Shown: piece by piece, positions 11,801 to 21,254 of the stretch
How the letters are laid out: the number at the start of each line of letters is the position of its first letter
How positions within the stretch are numbered: the stretch's first letter is position 1
Assembly (NCBI GenBank): GCA_951812925.1
Contig: OX638371.1
Location: forward strand, 113,359,124-113,423,123
Direction of reading: 5' to 3'
From: Calliopum simillimum
Lineage: Eukaryota > Arthropoda > Insecta > Diptera > Lauxaniidae
DNA: 64,000 bases
The notes under the pieces: model-generated
Seen by the model: only the letters and a program-made list of their open reading frames with translations
What the model was told of the DNA's origin: nothing
Database searches by the model: none
Translations under genes and position numbers: made by a program

Positions 11801-12678
11801 AAGCGTCAGCTAAATTGCTGCGTGATATTACCTTAAGTTATGATCAAAATCAATTTGCCGTCGCTTCAATGGAGACACGTACAAAACTATTTGATTTACG
11901 TACTCGTCAGGTTGCAGCAGTATTTACGCCCAGTGATAAAGCCTTATGGGCATGTGCCATGGATAGAAACGAACGAGAGAATTTGCTCTACTTGGGTGCA
12001 CAACATGGCAGCACTTATGTATATGATTTACGTTTCCCTGAGACGGTGGTAGATGAATTTAAGACTGAAGGTAAGTTCGGTGTACATTTGCGTTTCATAA
12101 AAACCTACATAATTTTTGTTCTAGGTGATCTTAGTCCAGTGATAAATGTTGCGCCAGTTCCTATATCTAAACATTTTCCTTGTGGTGGCTTTCTTGTTTG
12201 TAAATTGCAGTCATTATGGTTTTATGAATACTCATCAGCGACTAGCACCGCAACACCGAATCGTCTCAATGTGGAAGGTCCTTTTATTTCAATGAACTTT
12301 GCGCATGAAACAGTACTAATATCGGCGCGTAGTAATCAACGGTATCCACAATCTCGTTATATACTTGGAAAGTTGGAAAAAATCGACGATTTGCCCATTT
12401 TAAATGTAAAGGTGTCATTTTTTGGTTCTAAAACAACACCCGTCATGACACGTTGTACACAAATTGCTGTTGAGGCCAATACATTAATTGCGGGATACAT
12501 ACAAGATGTCAAGCTTTTAGCGTTATTTGATGCACGACGCGAACAGCGATTGCAGTCAATGCCCGTGCAAGAAGTTGTCTACGATACATGTCCAGTTTAT
12601 GTGGCAAATGCTACCTACTTGGCAGCGCTAACCGAAACCAAATGCCGTATTTATAAGTTAAACACGACCTCATCATAG
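8862..12678 (+). CDS. RFWD3: RFWD3-type RING and WD40 E3 ubiquitin ligase (3 exons)
   Basis: Exons are 8862-9129, 10976-12070 and 12125-12678 (1917 nt, 638 residues). The start is the first ATG after an in-frame TAA at 8790. Residues 1-157 are acidic and disordered, with a VINL SUMO-interaction-like motif at 121-124 and a basic nuclear signal PPKKRKR at 129-135. The RING finger spans 158-206: CPIC at 158-161, CGH at 178-180, C186 and CPQC at 203-206. As I recall for vertebrate RFWD3, glycine (183) sits where a zinc ligand is usual. A coiled coil follows (about 220-285), then a C-terminal WD40-like region including TKLFDLRTRQV and STYVYDLRFPE. Family knowledge: RFWD3 ubiquitinates RPA and other substrates at stalled forks and crosslinks in the nucleus. 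It is slightly shorter than human RFWD3 (774). Intron 1 (1846 nt) is packed with hairpin elements; intron 2 is 54 nt and readable in frame. Confidence 0.95.
9143..9557. mobile_element. Foldback element made of GGAAATAACGCC repeats in RFWD3 intron 1
   Basis: The ends are GGCTCCCGGAAATAACGCC and an inverted GGCGTTATTTCAGGGAGCC. About a dozen copies of the 12-mer GGAAATAACGCC occur in both orientations, interleaved with GGCTTTATTTCC variants, forming two consecutive hairpin units (about 9143-9385 and 9386-9557). It starts 13 nt after the exon 1 splice donor. A lone fragment lies at 20734-20750, and a similar word fills Nrt intron 2. Confidence 0.8.
9917..10178. mobile_element. Foldback element in RFWD3 intron 1
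   Basis: Left arm: GAGGAGTGTTTTTTCAAAAG followed by GGCTTATAACCAAAACGAGG. The right arm is its inverse, ending CAAAACAAGGC..., GGTTATAAGCCCTTTTG and AACTCCTC. Arms run about 55 nt with few mismatches around an AT-rich loop. No target duplication or coding sequence is seen. Confidence 0.7.
10305..10411. mobile_element. Hairpin MITE with CCCGGGGA arms in RFWD3 intron 1
   Basis: The arms GTTATCGTGAATCAAGATTC and GAAACTTGATTCACGATAAA pair over about 40 nt, with ATTCCCGGGGAATTTTC mirrored by GAAAATTCCCCGAG. The trinucleotide ATT flanks both ends, a possible target duplication. Diverged relatives are at 774-860 and 1446-1551. Confidence 0.7.
10412..10975. other. Remainder of RFWD3 intron 1
   Basis: AT-rich intronic DNA. 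A direct repeat of the stretch near 9590 (CTCTATGGAAATTTTTAATT type) recurs at about 10497-10530. A 17-nt T tract lies at 10761-10777. The acceptor is CACAG at 10971-10975. Nothing else is recognised. Confidence 0.5.
12071..12124 (+). other. 54-nt intron of RFWD3, in frame and without stops
   Basis: GTAAGT at 12071 and TTTTGTTCTAG ending at 12124 are good fly splice signals, and removal joins EG to DLSP in frame. Because 54 is divisible by three and there is no stop, retention would insert 18 residues into the WD40 region. The insert is hydrophobic and unlike WD40 sequence, which favours splicing. Confidence 0.75.
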
Positions 12679-13814
12679 TTTATTGTATATTTTTGAGACC
12701 TTTTTTCAGTACCTTATTAATTTTTTTCATATACATACTTACATAAAAAATCTACATTTGACTTGACTGTGAACTTTTGCAGTTTGTGCTTATTAGGTTT
12801 ATTAAAATTCTAATACACATAGCTTAGTGGTGGTTTAGTTTTATAGATTATTAATTGCCCTTATACGCGTTTACGTTTTAATTGTCATTTCTAATTCATT
12901 TTCATCTCTATCGTCTTTTTCCTAAATTTGGTGTATTATAACGACGAAGTAGGTTTTTTGAAAGTTGGGAGCGCGAAGCAATCACTCTTATCCTTGTAGT
13001 TATATTTCGACTGTCGTAGCATATTTAGAGAAGAAGATAAATTTATACATACTCAATTTAAACTAACTAAAAATTTTATGTTACGATCTTGTTCTGGGTT
13101 GCCAATAAAAAAAGTATTGCACAGCTGCGAGCAAGGAAATCCCTTAAAATAAAAAAAAACCGGTTTCATTTAAGTAAACTAGGGTAGCTGTAAGAAAATA
13201 TTTAAATAAAAAGCACAACTTTTTAATTCCAATTGTTATTTTATTATATATAGTTTGGTTTCCTTTTATTTCACATTTCACCAGATGGTAATTTGTCTAA
13301 TCAAATTTTGATTTTATATTGTTTTTGTTTTGCTTATTTATGCGAATGAAAAACATTTAAATTCAGAATATTTAATATGCAAATGTGAAAGTAATGCTTT
13401 TCACATGCTATGTTTTTATGTAATCAATATTAGTCTAATAAATGCTGCTTTCTTAAATTTATTTTGTATGCGCAATTGAGTTTTAATATATCAAAAATGC
13501 TTACAAACGAATTCGGTTTACACTTGTTAGTGTCTGTTCTCTGGTATAGATGGATGTGCTTGCTGCTATTATAATTCTGTTTCTGTTTGTCTTACATAAA
13601 TACAAAATAGTTTTAAAACTAGCATAAATATTAGGTAGATTATTTTAAAAAAGTAATTTTATACAATAGATTTTTAATTAATTTAATTTGTCTTTCCGCC
13701 TAAAAGTTATCAACAAGTTTTAAAATGTTAATTCAAAATTTACTAGCGCGTTGCAAACTCTTCTTAGAAAGCCAAAATGTAACATACATACATATTTTTA
13801 GATTGAAACATACA
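12679..13814. other. RFWD3 3' UTR and downstream AT-rich flank
   Basis: No coding sequence is seen. The best polyadenylation signal in the transcript direction is AATAAA at 13104-13109, which would give a 3' UTR of about 450 nt. Confidence 0.5.
13104..13109 (+). terminator. Candidate polyadenylation signal for RFWD3
   Basis: AATAAA lies about 430 nt after the stop codon and is the first canonical hexamer downstream of the gene on this strand that I noticed. Confidence 0.4.
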
Positions 13815-14196
13815 TGCCTGTTCCGAAATCCGTGTGATTTCAATTACTTTTCAATTAGGAGGTTTTTTGATGAAAACGATGAGTTGTACGATAAAAAGTA
13901 CTGGAATCTTTTTTGTGTAGAATTACAGGATCTACAAGAAATATTGATTTTCATTACCGAAAAAGCAACCGTTTAGGAAAAATTCTTAAAATACCTCAAA
14001 AAGTCGAAAAATTCGATTTTATCAAATATTTTCTAAACGGCTTCTTTTTCGAAAATACAAATCAATATTTTTTGTAAAACCTGTAATTCTCCACAAAAAA
14101 GATTCTAATAGTTTTTATCGTGCGACTCACTATTTTCATCAAAAACCCTCTAAAATGAAAAGTAATTGAAACCACACGGATTACGGAACAGGCCTG
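13815..14196. mobile_element. Full-length foldback element with GCCTGTTCCG ends
   Basis: Arms of about 185 nt start GCCTGTTCCGAAATCCGTGT and end with the inverse ACACGGATTACGGAACAGGC. Conserved inner words are CAATTACTTTTCA, GATGAAAA, ACGATAAAAAGTA and AATCTTTTTTGTG. This is the longest intact member of a five-copy family (others 14827-14945, 14946-15150, 27037-27137 and 53467-53780). The apparent reading frames inside are by-products of the arms. Confidence 0.8.
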
Positions 14197-14369
14197 ATAA
14201 ACTCAAATTTGCATAAAAAAACCGCTGTCTAATAAGATTAATCATTCATTTTAATTTTGATTTTTTATTAACATTCAACACATAAGAATAAAGCCAACAT
14301 TAGTGGTTACCAACAAACAATTCAATTATCCCCGTCAGTTTATCGCATACATCTCTTGTTAAGTTTTTT

Positions 14370-14829
14370 TAAGAAATGTCTTCGTTGGTTTGCTTCACTT
14401 CAGTTCAGTGCATACACTCTAGTTGTAGTGTGTGCTACAAAATGCTACTTTAGAGAAAAAATGATTTTTTCGCTCTTTTCTTGTGCCTCGTTTCTGTTTA
14501 CGCACTCTCTCTCTCATGAAAATGTATGAAAGCTACTGCAATCGTCGGTTAACAATGCGTTGAAACTTGCAAGTGCTACCATATCATGCATTTTACTGTA
14601 GTTTTTCAACTCGGACATTTTATACTGACCTGAAGTATTTGTTTGTATGTAATACAGTGCACTGAAATATTTGTTTGAATCGGGGTTTTTTTCGACACAG
14701 ATAAAACATACAGAGTACTTCAGTGTCAAAATGAAATCAGTGTACATTGAAGATTTGAATCCTGAATTTTTTGGATCATATACTTCAATGCAATGTAAAA
14801 TGTTTGAGTTAAGAAAAGTACACTATCAG
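14370..14829. repeat. Dispersed repeat, copy 2 (partner at 3356-4146)
   Basis: It is colinear with copy 1 in the same orientation and acts as the empty-site reference for the MITE at 3698-3886. It is itself cut off at 14827 by a foldback element inserted after GTACACTAT; copy 1 continues uninterrupted past that point. Confidence 0.7.
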
Positions 14830-14945
14830 GCCTGTTCCGAAATCCGTGTGATTTAAATTTTCGGAAGCTTTTTGATGAAAATGGTGGGTACCACGGTAAA
14901 AAGTACAAGAATCTTTTTTGTGGAGAATAACAAGTTCTACAAATG
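14827..14945. mobile_element. Half copy of the GCCTGTTCCG foldback family
   Basis: It begins CAGGCCTGTTCCGAAATCCG and follows the left arm of the 13815-14196 element to AACAAGTTCTACAAATG, where the next copy abuts. Either the loop and right arm were deleted or the second copy inserted here. Confidence 0.65.
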
Positions 14946-15150
14946 CAGGCCTGTTCTGTAATTCGTGTGGTTTGAATTACTTTTCATTCGAAAGCTTTTT
15001 GATGAAAATGGTGAGTCACACGATAAAAAGTATTAGTATCTCTCTAGAACCTGTAATTCTTCACAAAAGAGATTCGAATACTTTTTATCGTTCAACTCAC
15101 AGTTTTCACAAAAAAGTAATTAAAACCACAAGTATTTCAGAACAGACCTG
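14946..15150. mobile_element. Compact hairpin copy of the GCCTGTTCCG foldback family
   Basis: A complete 205-bp hairpin: left arm CAGGCCTGTTCTGTAATTCG, right arm ending TTTCAGAACAGACCTG. It abuts the half copy 14827-14945 with no spacer, in the same orientation. Confidence 0.75.
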
Positions 15151-16360
15151 TGTATCTATTTTAAGATATTTGTTTTTCCAAAAAGGTTTGTCCATAAATC
15201 TCTTGAAGCTACGAAGGTTTATGGACATCTCCAGATTGGTTCTCAAGATAAATACATAATATCAAAATTCTGATGATACTCGTGAGATTGGACATCAAAA
15301 ATGCTTTCAAAAAGATCAATGTTCTTAGTAAAACTATACGGAAATGGTCAAAATTGTTGCATTCAGCATTGTTTATCTCAAAAACAAGACAATGTTAATG
15401 TACATAATTAATATGTTGCTGAACTTGTGATAAAGTTCTCCGTTTAGATACCATATGCGGTTATTCCATCTCGTTCAAAATCAATGTGCCTTAATGTTTT
15501 TGTAATTTTCGTTAAATAAAATTTTGTATATAATCTTTATTATTATCATTTAAATTTAAGGTTAAGTTTTTGAACATAAAAATCATTTACATAACATTTG
15601 TCAAGTTTTAATTTTGTTGTCTTTGTGTTAATTTTATTTTTTTACATACAAAAACCAAAACCTATGAGTTTTTGGTTAAATTTTTTTTTTGAAAAAAAAA
15701 CTTTATTTATAATAATGCGGTTGTTTCTTTGTTATCGGCTTAATGTTTTGTTTTTTACTTTCTTCTTTAAATAATATTTATTTTGTTAAGCTGATTACAT
15801 TCTTTTTTATCAAATTTTACCTAAGTAATTGCAAACATTCATTATACATATTATATTTTGATTTTATGTGCATACATATAAAAAAAAACTTTAATTTTAA
15901 AACAAAAAATAAAAATTTATCAAATGCATCAATCAAAAACAGTTTGCTTACATATTATTCTAAATACCTATAAAAAAATTGTTCCTTTTTATTTTTAATG
16001 CAGTCTTTATTTAATGTTTTTGTTTAATATTTTGTTTATAAAAGTTTTACATTTTACTAAAGACCTTATTTGAATTTTTATGGTCTTAACGAAAAGAATT
16101 CTTGTTTGTATGTTTTTAAAGACGTTTAACTTTATAAAAGCGAAAATACTTCATTAGAATATATTCTCTAGACATCCTTGGAAAACTTTGTTTAAAAAAA
16201 TTGTTGCCTTATGTAGTATCCGCTTTTTATTTGTCAAATAAAAGTAAGAAGTAAAAACAAATACTAGACAGACCTGCAAAATCTTACTCGATCAGAATTT
16301 GATAAGATTACAACAGACAGAAATAAAAAAACTGTAACTATAAACTTTTGAGATAATATA
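15151..16360. other. AT-rich spacer
   Basis: No coding sequence, RNA gene or clear repeat is recognised; long A and T runs dominate. Confidence 0.4.
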
Positions 16361-16620
16361 ACAAGGGAAGGTAATTGCTACCCATAAAACTTAATACGGT
16401 AGTTGAAGGTTCTATTCTTCAAACTCAGTTTGATTTGTATCGATATAACTTTATTTTCTTTCGAAATATCATAACCCAACAAAAGTTTAACATTTTATTC
16501 AATTTGAAAAGAAAATTCGGATGACAATAAAGATATCGATATAAATCAAAATTAGTTTTGAAAATAAAAGAAAAGTACTTTCAAAGACCGTATCAGCTTT
16601 TATCATAACAATTACCTTGT
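16361..16620. mobile_element. Weak foldback with ACAAGG...CCTTGT ends
   Basis: ACAAGGGAAGGTAATTG at the left faces CAATTACCTTGT at the right, and TATCGATATAA occurs near 16440 with ATATCGATATAAATCAAA near 16530. The left end carries an extra GGAA. Confidence 0.4.
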
Positions 16621-17056
16621 CTTTTTATATAACTCAAAAGTGATGACAAAACTGTCTGTGTCAAAATTTTATGTTAGAATATCTCAAAATCCAGTGAAAG
16701 AGCAATTTTGAGACCGTGCGAATTCGGATTCAGCATCAAAAAATGCATCGGAACTGACATATTTATTTATTGATTATTTTTAAATACGCAAAAATTAAAC
16801 TTTTTAGTAGAAAGTCAAAAAAAAAAAAAATATTTCGTAAACGATAACAGATAGGATTTTCGGGTTTGCGGTTTTTTTTTATCTACAAACAGGCAAAAAA
16901 CTTTCTGCATACTATAATATTTGTGTCCGTTTTTATCTAACTTTCTCTTTTTTTGGTTTCGGTACTGTTTACGAGGGGAAATGCGTAATCTTTAACTCCC
17001 AAACTCCAGAATGATTCCTCGACGAACGGCAACACTACCCACCCACTCGATCTGTA

Positions 17057-17923
17057 AGGACTAGTTTACATAGACATTCATAATCAAAATAATCATGCAT
17101 TTTTTTGCTTCATGATTAAAACTATATTTTGTTCACATTCAAGTTTTTTATTTTTAGTTTCCCTTAGCTGCTGTAGAGGGCGCCATCCAAAAGTTACTTT
17201 TTAAACGGTAGGAAATATTTTAGACCTCCTGTAACAGATTTTTGAAAAATTCAAAATGGATTTTATTCTTGAGACCCAAAACTATATAATAAGCCTTTAA
17301 AAATTCATACTTTTTTATATTTTGAGGTTTTTGTACGAATATTTATGAAAAATGCGAAAAAATTGAGGGTCTTAGCCTCAAAAAATGCCCCATAAAAAAA
17401 AGGGGGGCGTATTTTTTAAAACTGTCAGAGGTTTATTGTTTAATATTTTTTATGAGTAATCGAATGCTTTGTGGTTTTTTAAAATCCTTCGAGTAGATTC
17501 GGAGAAAAATTTCCTACCAGTTTGAAAAGTAACTTTTGGATGACGCCTTCTACAGCAGCCAAGGGAAACTAAAAATAAAACAAATAAAATTTTTTTCATA
17601 TTTTTTGGACAATACTTAACAATGTTCAAAAGAAATTTTGTCAATAAATATAATAGTTTTTTCATAATAAAATTTTTAAAAAGTGCTTTTTTGTTTTCAA
17701 TTACAAAAGCGAATGTCCCCTTAACCATTTATTTCATCTATCTCGTAGATTTCTAAACGAAAACTGTATACTTTACTCCCAAAAGGAACAAATTGTGGAA
17801 CATTTTACAACACAACTCTGTTTGATTTCGTGAAGTGGCATCGTTTGCTCATTCATTTCATGATTAAAATAATCACCAAATATATGATTATTTTGATTAT
17901 GAATGTCTATGTAAACTAGCCCT
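17057..17923. mobile_element. 0.87-kb foldback with ACTAGTTTACA ends
   Basis: Left arm: ACTAGTTTACATAGACATTC, then ATAATCAAAATAATCAT. The right arm is its inverse, GAATGTCTATGTAAACTAG. A second inverted layer is also present: a TTTAGTTTCCCTTAGCTGCTG block near 17155-17185 faces CAGCAGCCAAGGGAAACTAA near 17551-17572, and matching TCCAAAAGTTACTTTT words pair. The terminal word ACTAGTTTAC is shared with the 36947-38701 foldback and with starts at about 39246 and 41728. Confidence 0.75.
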
Positions 17924-18037
17924 AACTACTCGTTACAGGCGATGATCAAAACTTGAAATATTTATGTAGAATGCTTCTTCGCACTGACGAGTGTTGCCGT
18001 CTCGCTCACTCGAATTCAATATTAATTGCTGACAATA

Positions 18038-18836
18038 GCCCCTTTTACATTATCAGTGTAACCATCAAACTGGTCATCAATATGTCATATCGAGTTTGTG
18101 TTTACATGTTCAATAAACTGTCAATATTTAGTGTTGCTTTGTACGCCAAAGAGGAAACAAAGCAACAGCGGATGCAATTTTTGTGATAGAAATTGATATG
18201 CTGATGGAAATAACAGAAATAAATTAATAAAAAAATAGTGGAAATATCAAAATTTACACCATAAATTTATTTTAATGGGTCCACAGCAACAATTTGTCAT
18301 TTCCGAACCCTTTTTATCACCAAAAATATGGGTTTTGGTCGTTTATTAAAATTTTTTATTGAAATATATTTTTTTTTAATTAAAACTAAGAGTCTTTGAT
18401 AAAAATACTAACAATCAGGTTTCAGTAAATTGATTTTGTCCCAGTCAAAAAATTAAAAGGTTCTCTTAAAGCTCCCATTAATCTTCAGCGAAAACCAAAA
18501 TCATTAAACTATCCGTTTTTGATTAAAAACAAATCACATTTGCAAACCATTTTCATTTCCGCACGATGTGCACCCGTTGAAATCTTTTCTTAACTGACTT
18601 AAAGTGTACTGAAAAATTTTCATTGCGTTTACACAGTCAACCTACCCATCAATAAAGTCATCAATACAGCTGAAAGTCAAAAAATTTTGTTTTTCGGCAA
18701 TCAGATTGTCAATACAGATTGATGAGTGTTTACATTATCAGTTTCTCATCAATCTGCATACATTCTCAGATTGATGAAAAAAAGTGAACTTGGCATCATT
18801 GGCATATTGATGGCTAGATTGTTAATGTAAAAAGGC
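18038..18836. mobile_element. 0.8-kb element with CCTTTTACATTA inverted ends
   Basis: The left end CCCCTTTTACATTATCAG is mirrored by a right end TTGTTAATGTAAAAAGGCC. Words such as CATCAAT, TTGATG and TGTTTACAT recur inside in both orientations. TAATTGCT occurs at 18023-18030 and 18838-18845, a possible 8-bp duplication, but the left copy lies 7 nt off the end. Confidence 0.55.
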
Positions 18837-19040
18837 CTAATTGCTCAGCACATTTCTCAACTTGAAGTCTAAAGTTCAAGTTGGAAAATTCCTCACGCGT
18901 TGAAAATTAACCATGCAGCAAGCAACTGCAGCTCTTTATATTTGTAAATTCACATTTTAATTTTATAAAGTTTATGTATCAATAAAAGTAAAATTAACTT
19001 AAACCAAAGTGTTCTGGGTTATCCTTTTTATGGAAAATTT

Positions 19041-19300
19041 TTAATTGATCACGTAAAAGCAAAGACAATTCATCGCTTCCCTTCGAAGTGTCACCGTTGC
19101 CAACAGTAACGATTCCAGCTCATAAAAGGCGACTTCCAAAGCAACTCCAGGTCTTCCACCGCGGCTTCTGGTCTGTGGAACAGACTCATGGTCATCGCCA
19201 AAGACTTTCCATCGCGTGTATGCCCAGCGGGCTAAGAGTGTCTCTGCAATCATCGTAGCAGCGGCAGCCGAAGCGAAGTCCTTTCAAAGGTATGCCCATG
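19041..19300. other. GC-richer patch of unknown nature
   Basis: Base composition jumps here against the AT-rich surroundings. A 70-codon frame is open on the minus strand (19253 to 19041) but matches no family I recognise and has no neighbouring exons. It could be a coding relic, a repeat fragment or a regulatory element. Confidence 0.3.
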
Positions 19301-19308
19301 AAATTTTA

Positions 19309-19472
19309 TATATGTGACTTGGTCTATAAAAATGGGGCTTACGTGCGAAAAAAAATTTCGTCAAAACAGCTGGAAAATAACTTTTAAAGGTCAATTTATG
19401 CGAATCGGCAAAAAATTGGAAAATGTTTATTTTAACACCTAAGTACCCTTTTCATAGACCAGGTCACATATA
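19309..19472. mobile_element. MITE with TATATGTGACYTGGTCTAT ends
   Basis: TATATGTGACTTGGTCTAT at the left and ATAGACCAGGTCACATATA at the right are near-perfect inverted ends around a 120-bp non-coding core. Flanking TA/TATA is compatible with a Tc1/mariner-type TA target. Confidence 0.75.
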
Positions 19473-21254
19473 GTGAAAACTATAAATTTGATCCCCGACC
19501 AAACAGGTACAGAGTCCAGGACTAAACAATGAGTGTTTTGCATCTAGATTAAAAAAGTTCCGTTTACATTTGAAAAAAGACTATCTCTATATATGTTTCA
19601 TCCTAGAGTCATTCCAAAAATTTTCCCGAAAAACATTTTGGTTACCGGCACTTATTTAAAATGCGATTGGACAACAGTCTATCTTGTTTCATAAGTTTCT
19701 AACTTTTTGGCTTTCTTAATAGAACGCTTTTCTTGGAGGAAGAAAGTTTCTTCAGTTTTTAATAAAAGATAATGATTTTACATTCGGAAATTAGTTAATT
19801 CATTATACAGGGCGACAAAAAAACTTTTTATTTCTGCGGCCTTAGTTTTGTGAGTAAATTCAGATACACCAAGGTCAGGATTGACTCTAGTTCTCCAGAT
19901 ATCCTTGCTTGAAAGTGGAAAAATAGCTGTTTTGAGGCATACATTTACTTTAAATATGTGTGAAATAATTTATAAATCCTGCAAGAAAAATGTGTTTTGT
20001 ATTAAGAAGGAATTGCTATTCCTTAAGTGATGAGAAAAATAACTAAAATGAAATAAAATTTTAAAAATCACCTAAAATTCAGAAAAACATTTGAGTATGC
20101 ATTAAGTTCGAGTTATTTACCAAAACATGTGTTAAATTGAATTCTCCTAGAGTTCTTGTAGTGAATGGTCAGACAATTTAAATTAACAATTTCATATGAA
20201 ACACTACACACACAGCAAAAATCCATTTTATTCACTCCAACTATCATTTTCGCAAGATCTTCAAATTAGTCTTTTAGCAGGGTTTTTTTTTTTTTTTTTT
20301 TTGTTATATTTCACGTTGATCATGTACGAAATTCGATTTTGATGAACGTATGAGCATAAAAATTATTCTCTTGATATTTTACAATATTTTTTAGACATTA
20401 AAAAAAACAGAAAGCACAGCAATAACTATGGACAAAATTATGACAAATCTACGATTACATTTGTATACATTTAAAACTTTAGTTAAAAACTTTAATTCAT
20501 AAAAAAACATTTTAAATTTTTGATTAGGTAATGTTTAGTTGTATTTGTAAAAATCTTTTATTTGAAATATTTTCTCAATGTGCAGTTTAACTTTTACTCT
20601 GGACATACCCTCATCGGCACGACACAAAATTTAATACCGAATCAGTAAAGTTCTTACGAATTTTTATTGAGAATGCGTTCCTTAAATCTGTTCCCATTTA
20701 ATATGCAGCTGAATTTAATCATTTAGCAAACATATTCTGGCGTTATTTCCAATTTGTTTCTTTACTAAAGATATCAAAAAATATCTATACCCACAAATTA
20801 TTTTTTTTTTTTTTTTGTAGTCATCAGTGAAACGACGCATTTTTATCTACTTTTAAAAAGTATTTATTTATTTGTTTTTACCTTTTTTTTGGAATTTTTA
20901 AATTTTTATTTAAATTACATAGAAATACGTTTTTGTTTTAACTTACTTACATTTACAACGTTAAACACTACCTTATCAACTAAGGGGGGGCTATTGTAAA
21001 AAAATGCATAAATTTATAATTTCGTACAAAAAGTAGCAACTAACTGTGTAGTACCAAAAGTTTTCTGTTGGATAATATTTTTGCAATCAACTGTGTGGTG
21101 CTATTGCACCAAATTGTAGAACATTTTCTTCCTTAGACTAGGTTTACACTAACAACCAAGCTTGGAATATGTATGCACTTATAATCATTCTACAAAAGTG
21201 TTAATGATCGCTAGTATAAACGCAGTCTTTTGTGATTTACTCTCCGCCTCCTGC
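19473..21254. other. AT-rich spacer and Nrt 3' UTR
   Basis: No coding sequence is seen. A fragment of the GGCGTTATTTCC family lies at 20734-20750. Directly below 21255 lies the Nrt 3' UTR; a minus-strand AATAAA is at 20863-20868, about 390 nt after the stop. Confidence 0.45.
20734..20750. repeat. Solo fragment of the GGAAATAACGCC hairpin family
   Basis: ATTCTGGCGTTATTTCC is identical to a segment repeated in the hairpin of RFWD3 intron 1. Confidence 0.6.

Noticed and set aside
13725..15259. Several 60-113-codon frames
   Set aside because: All lie in foldback arms, so the same text is read on both strands.
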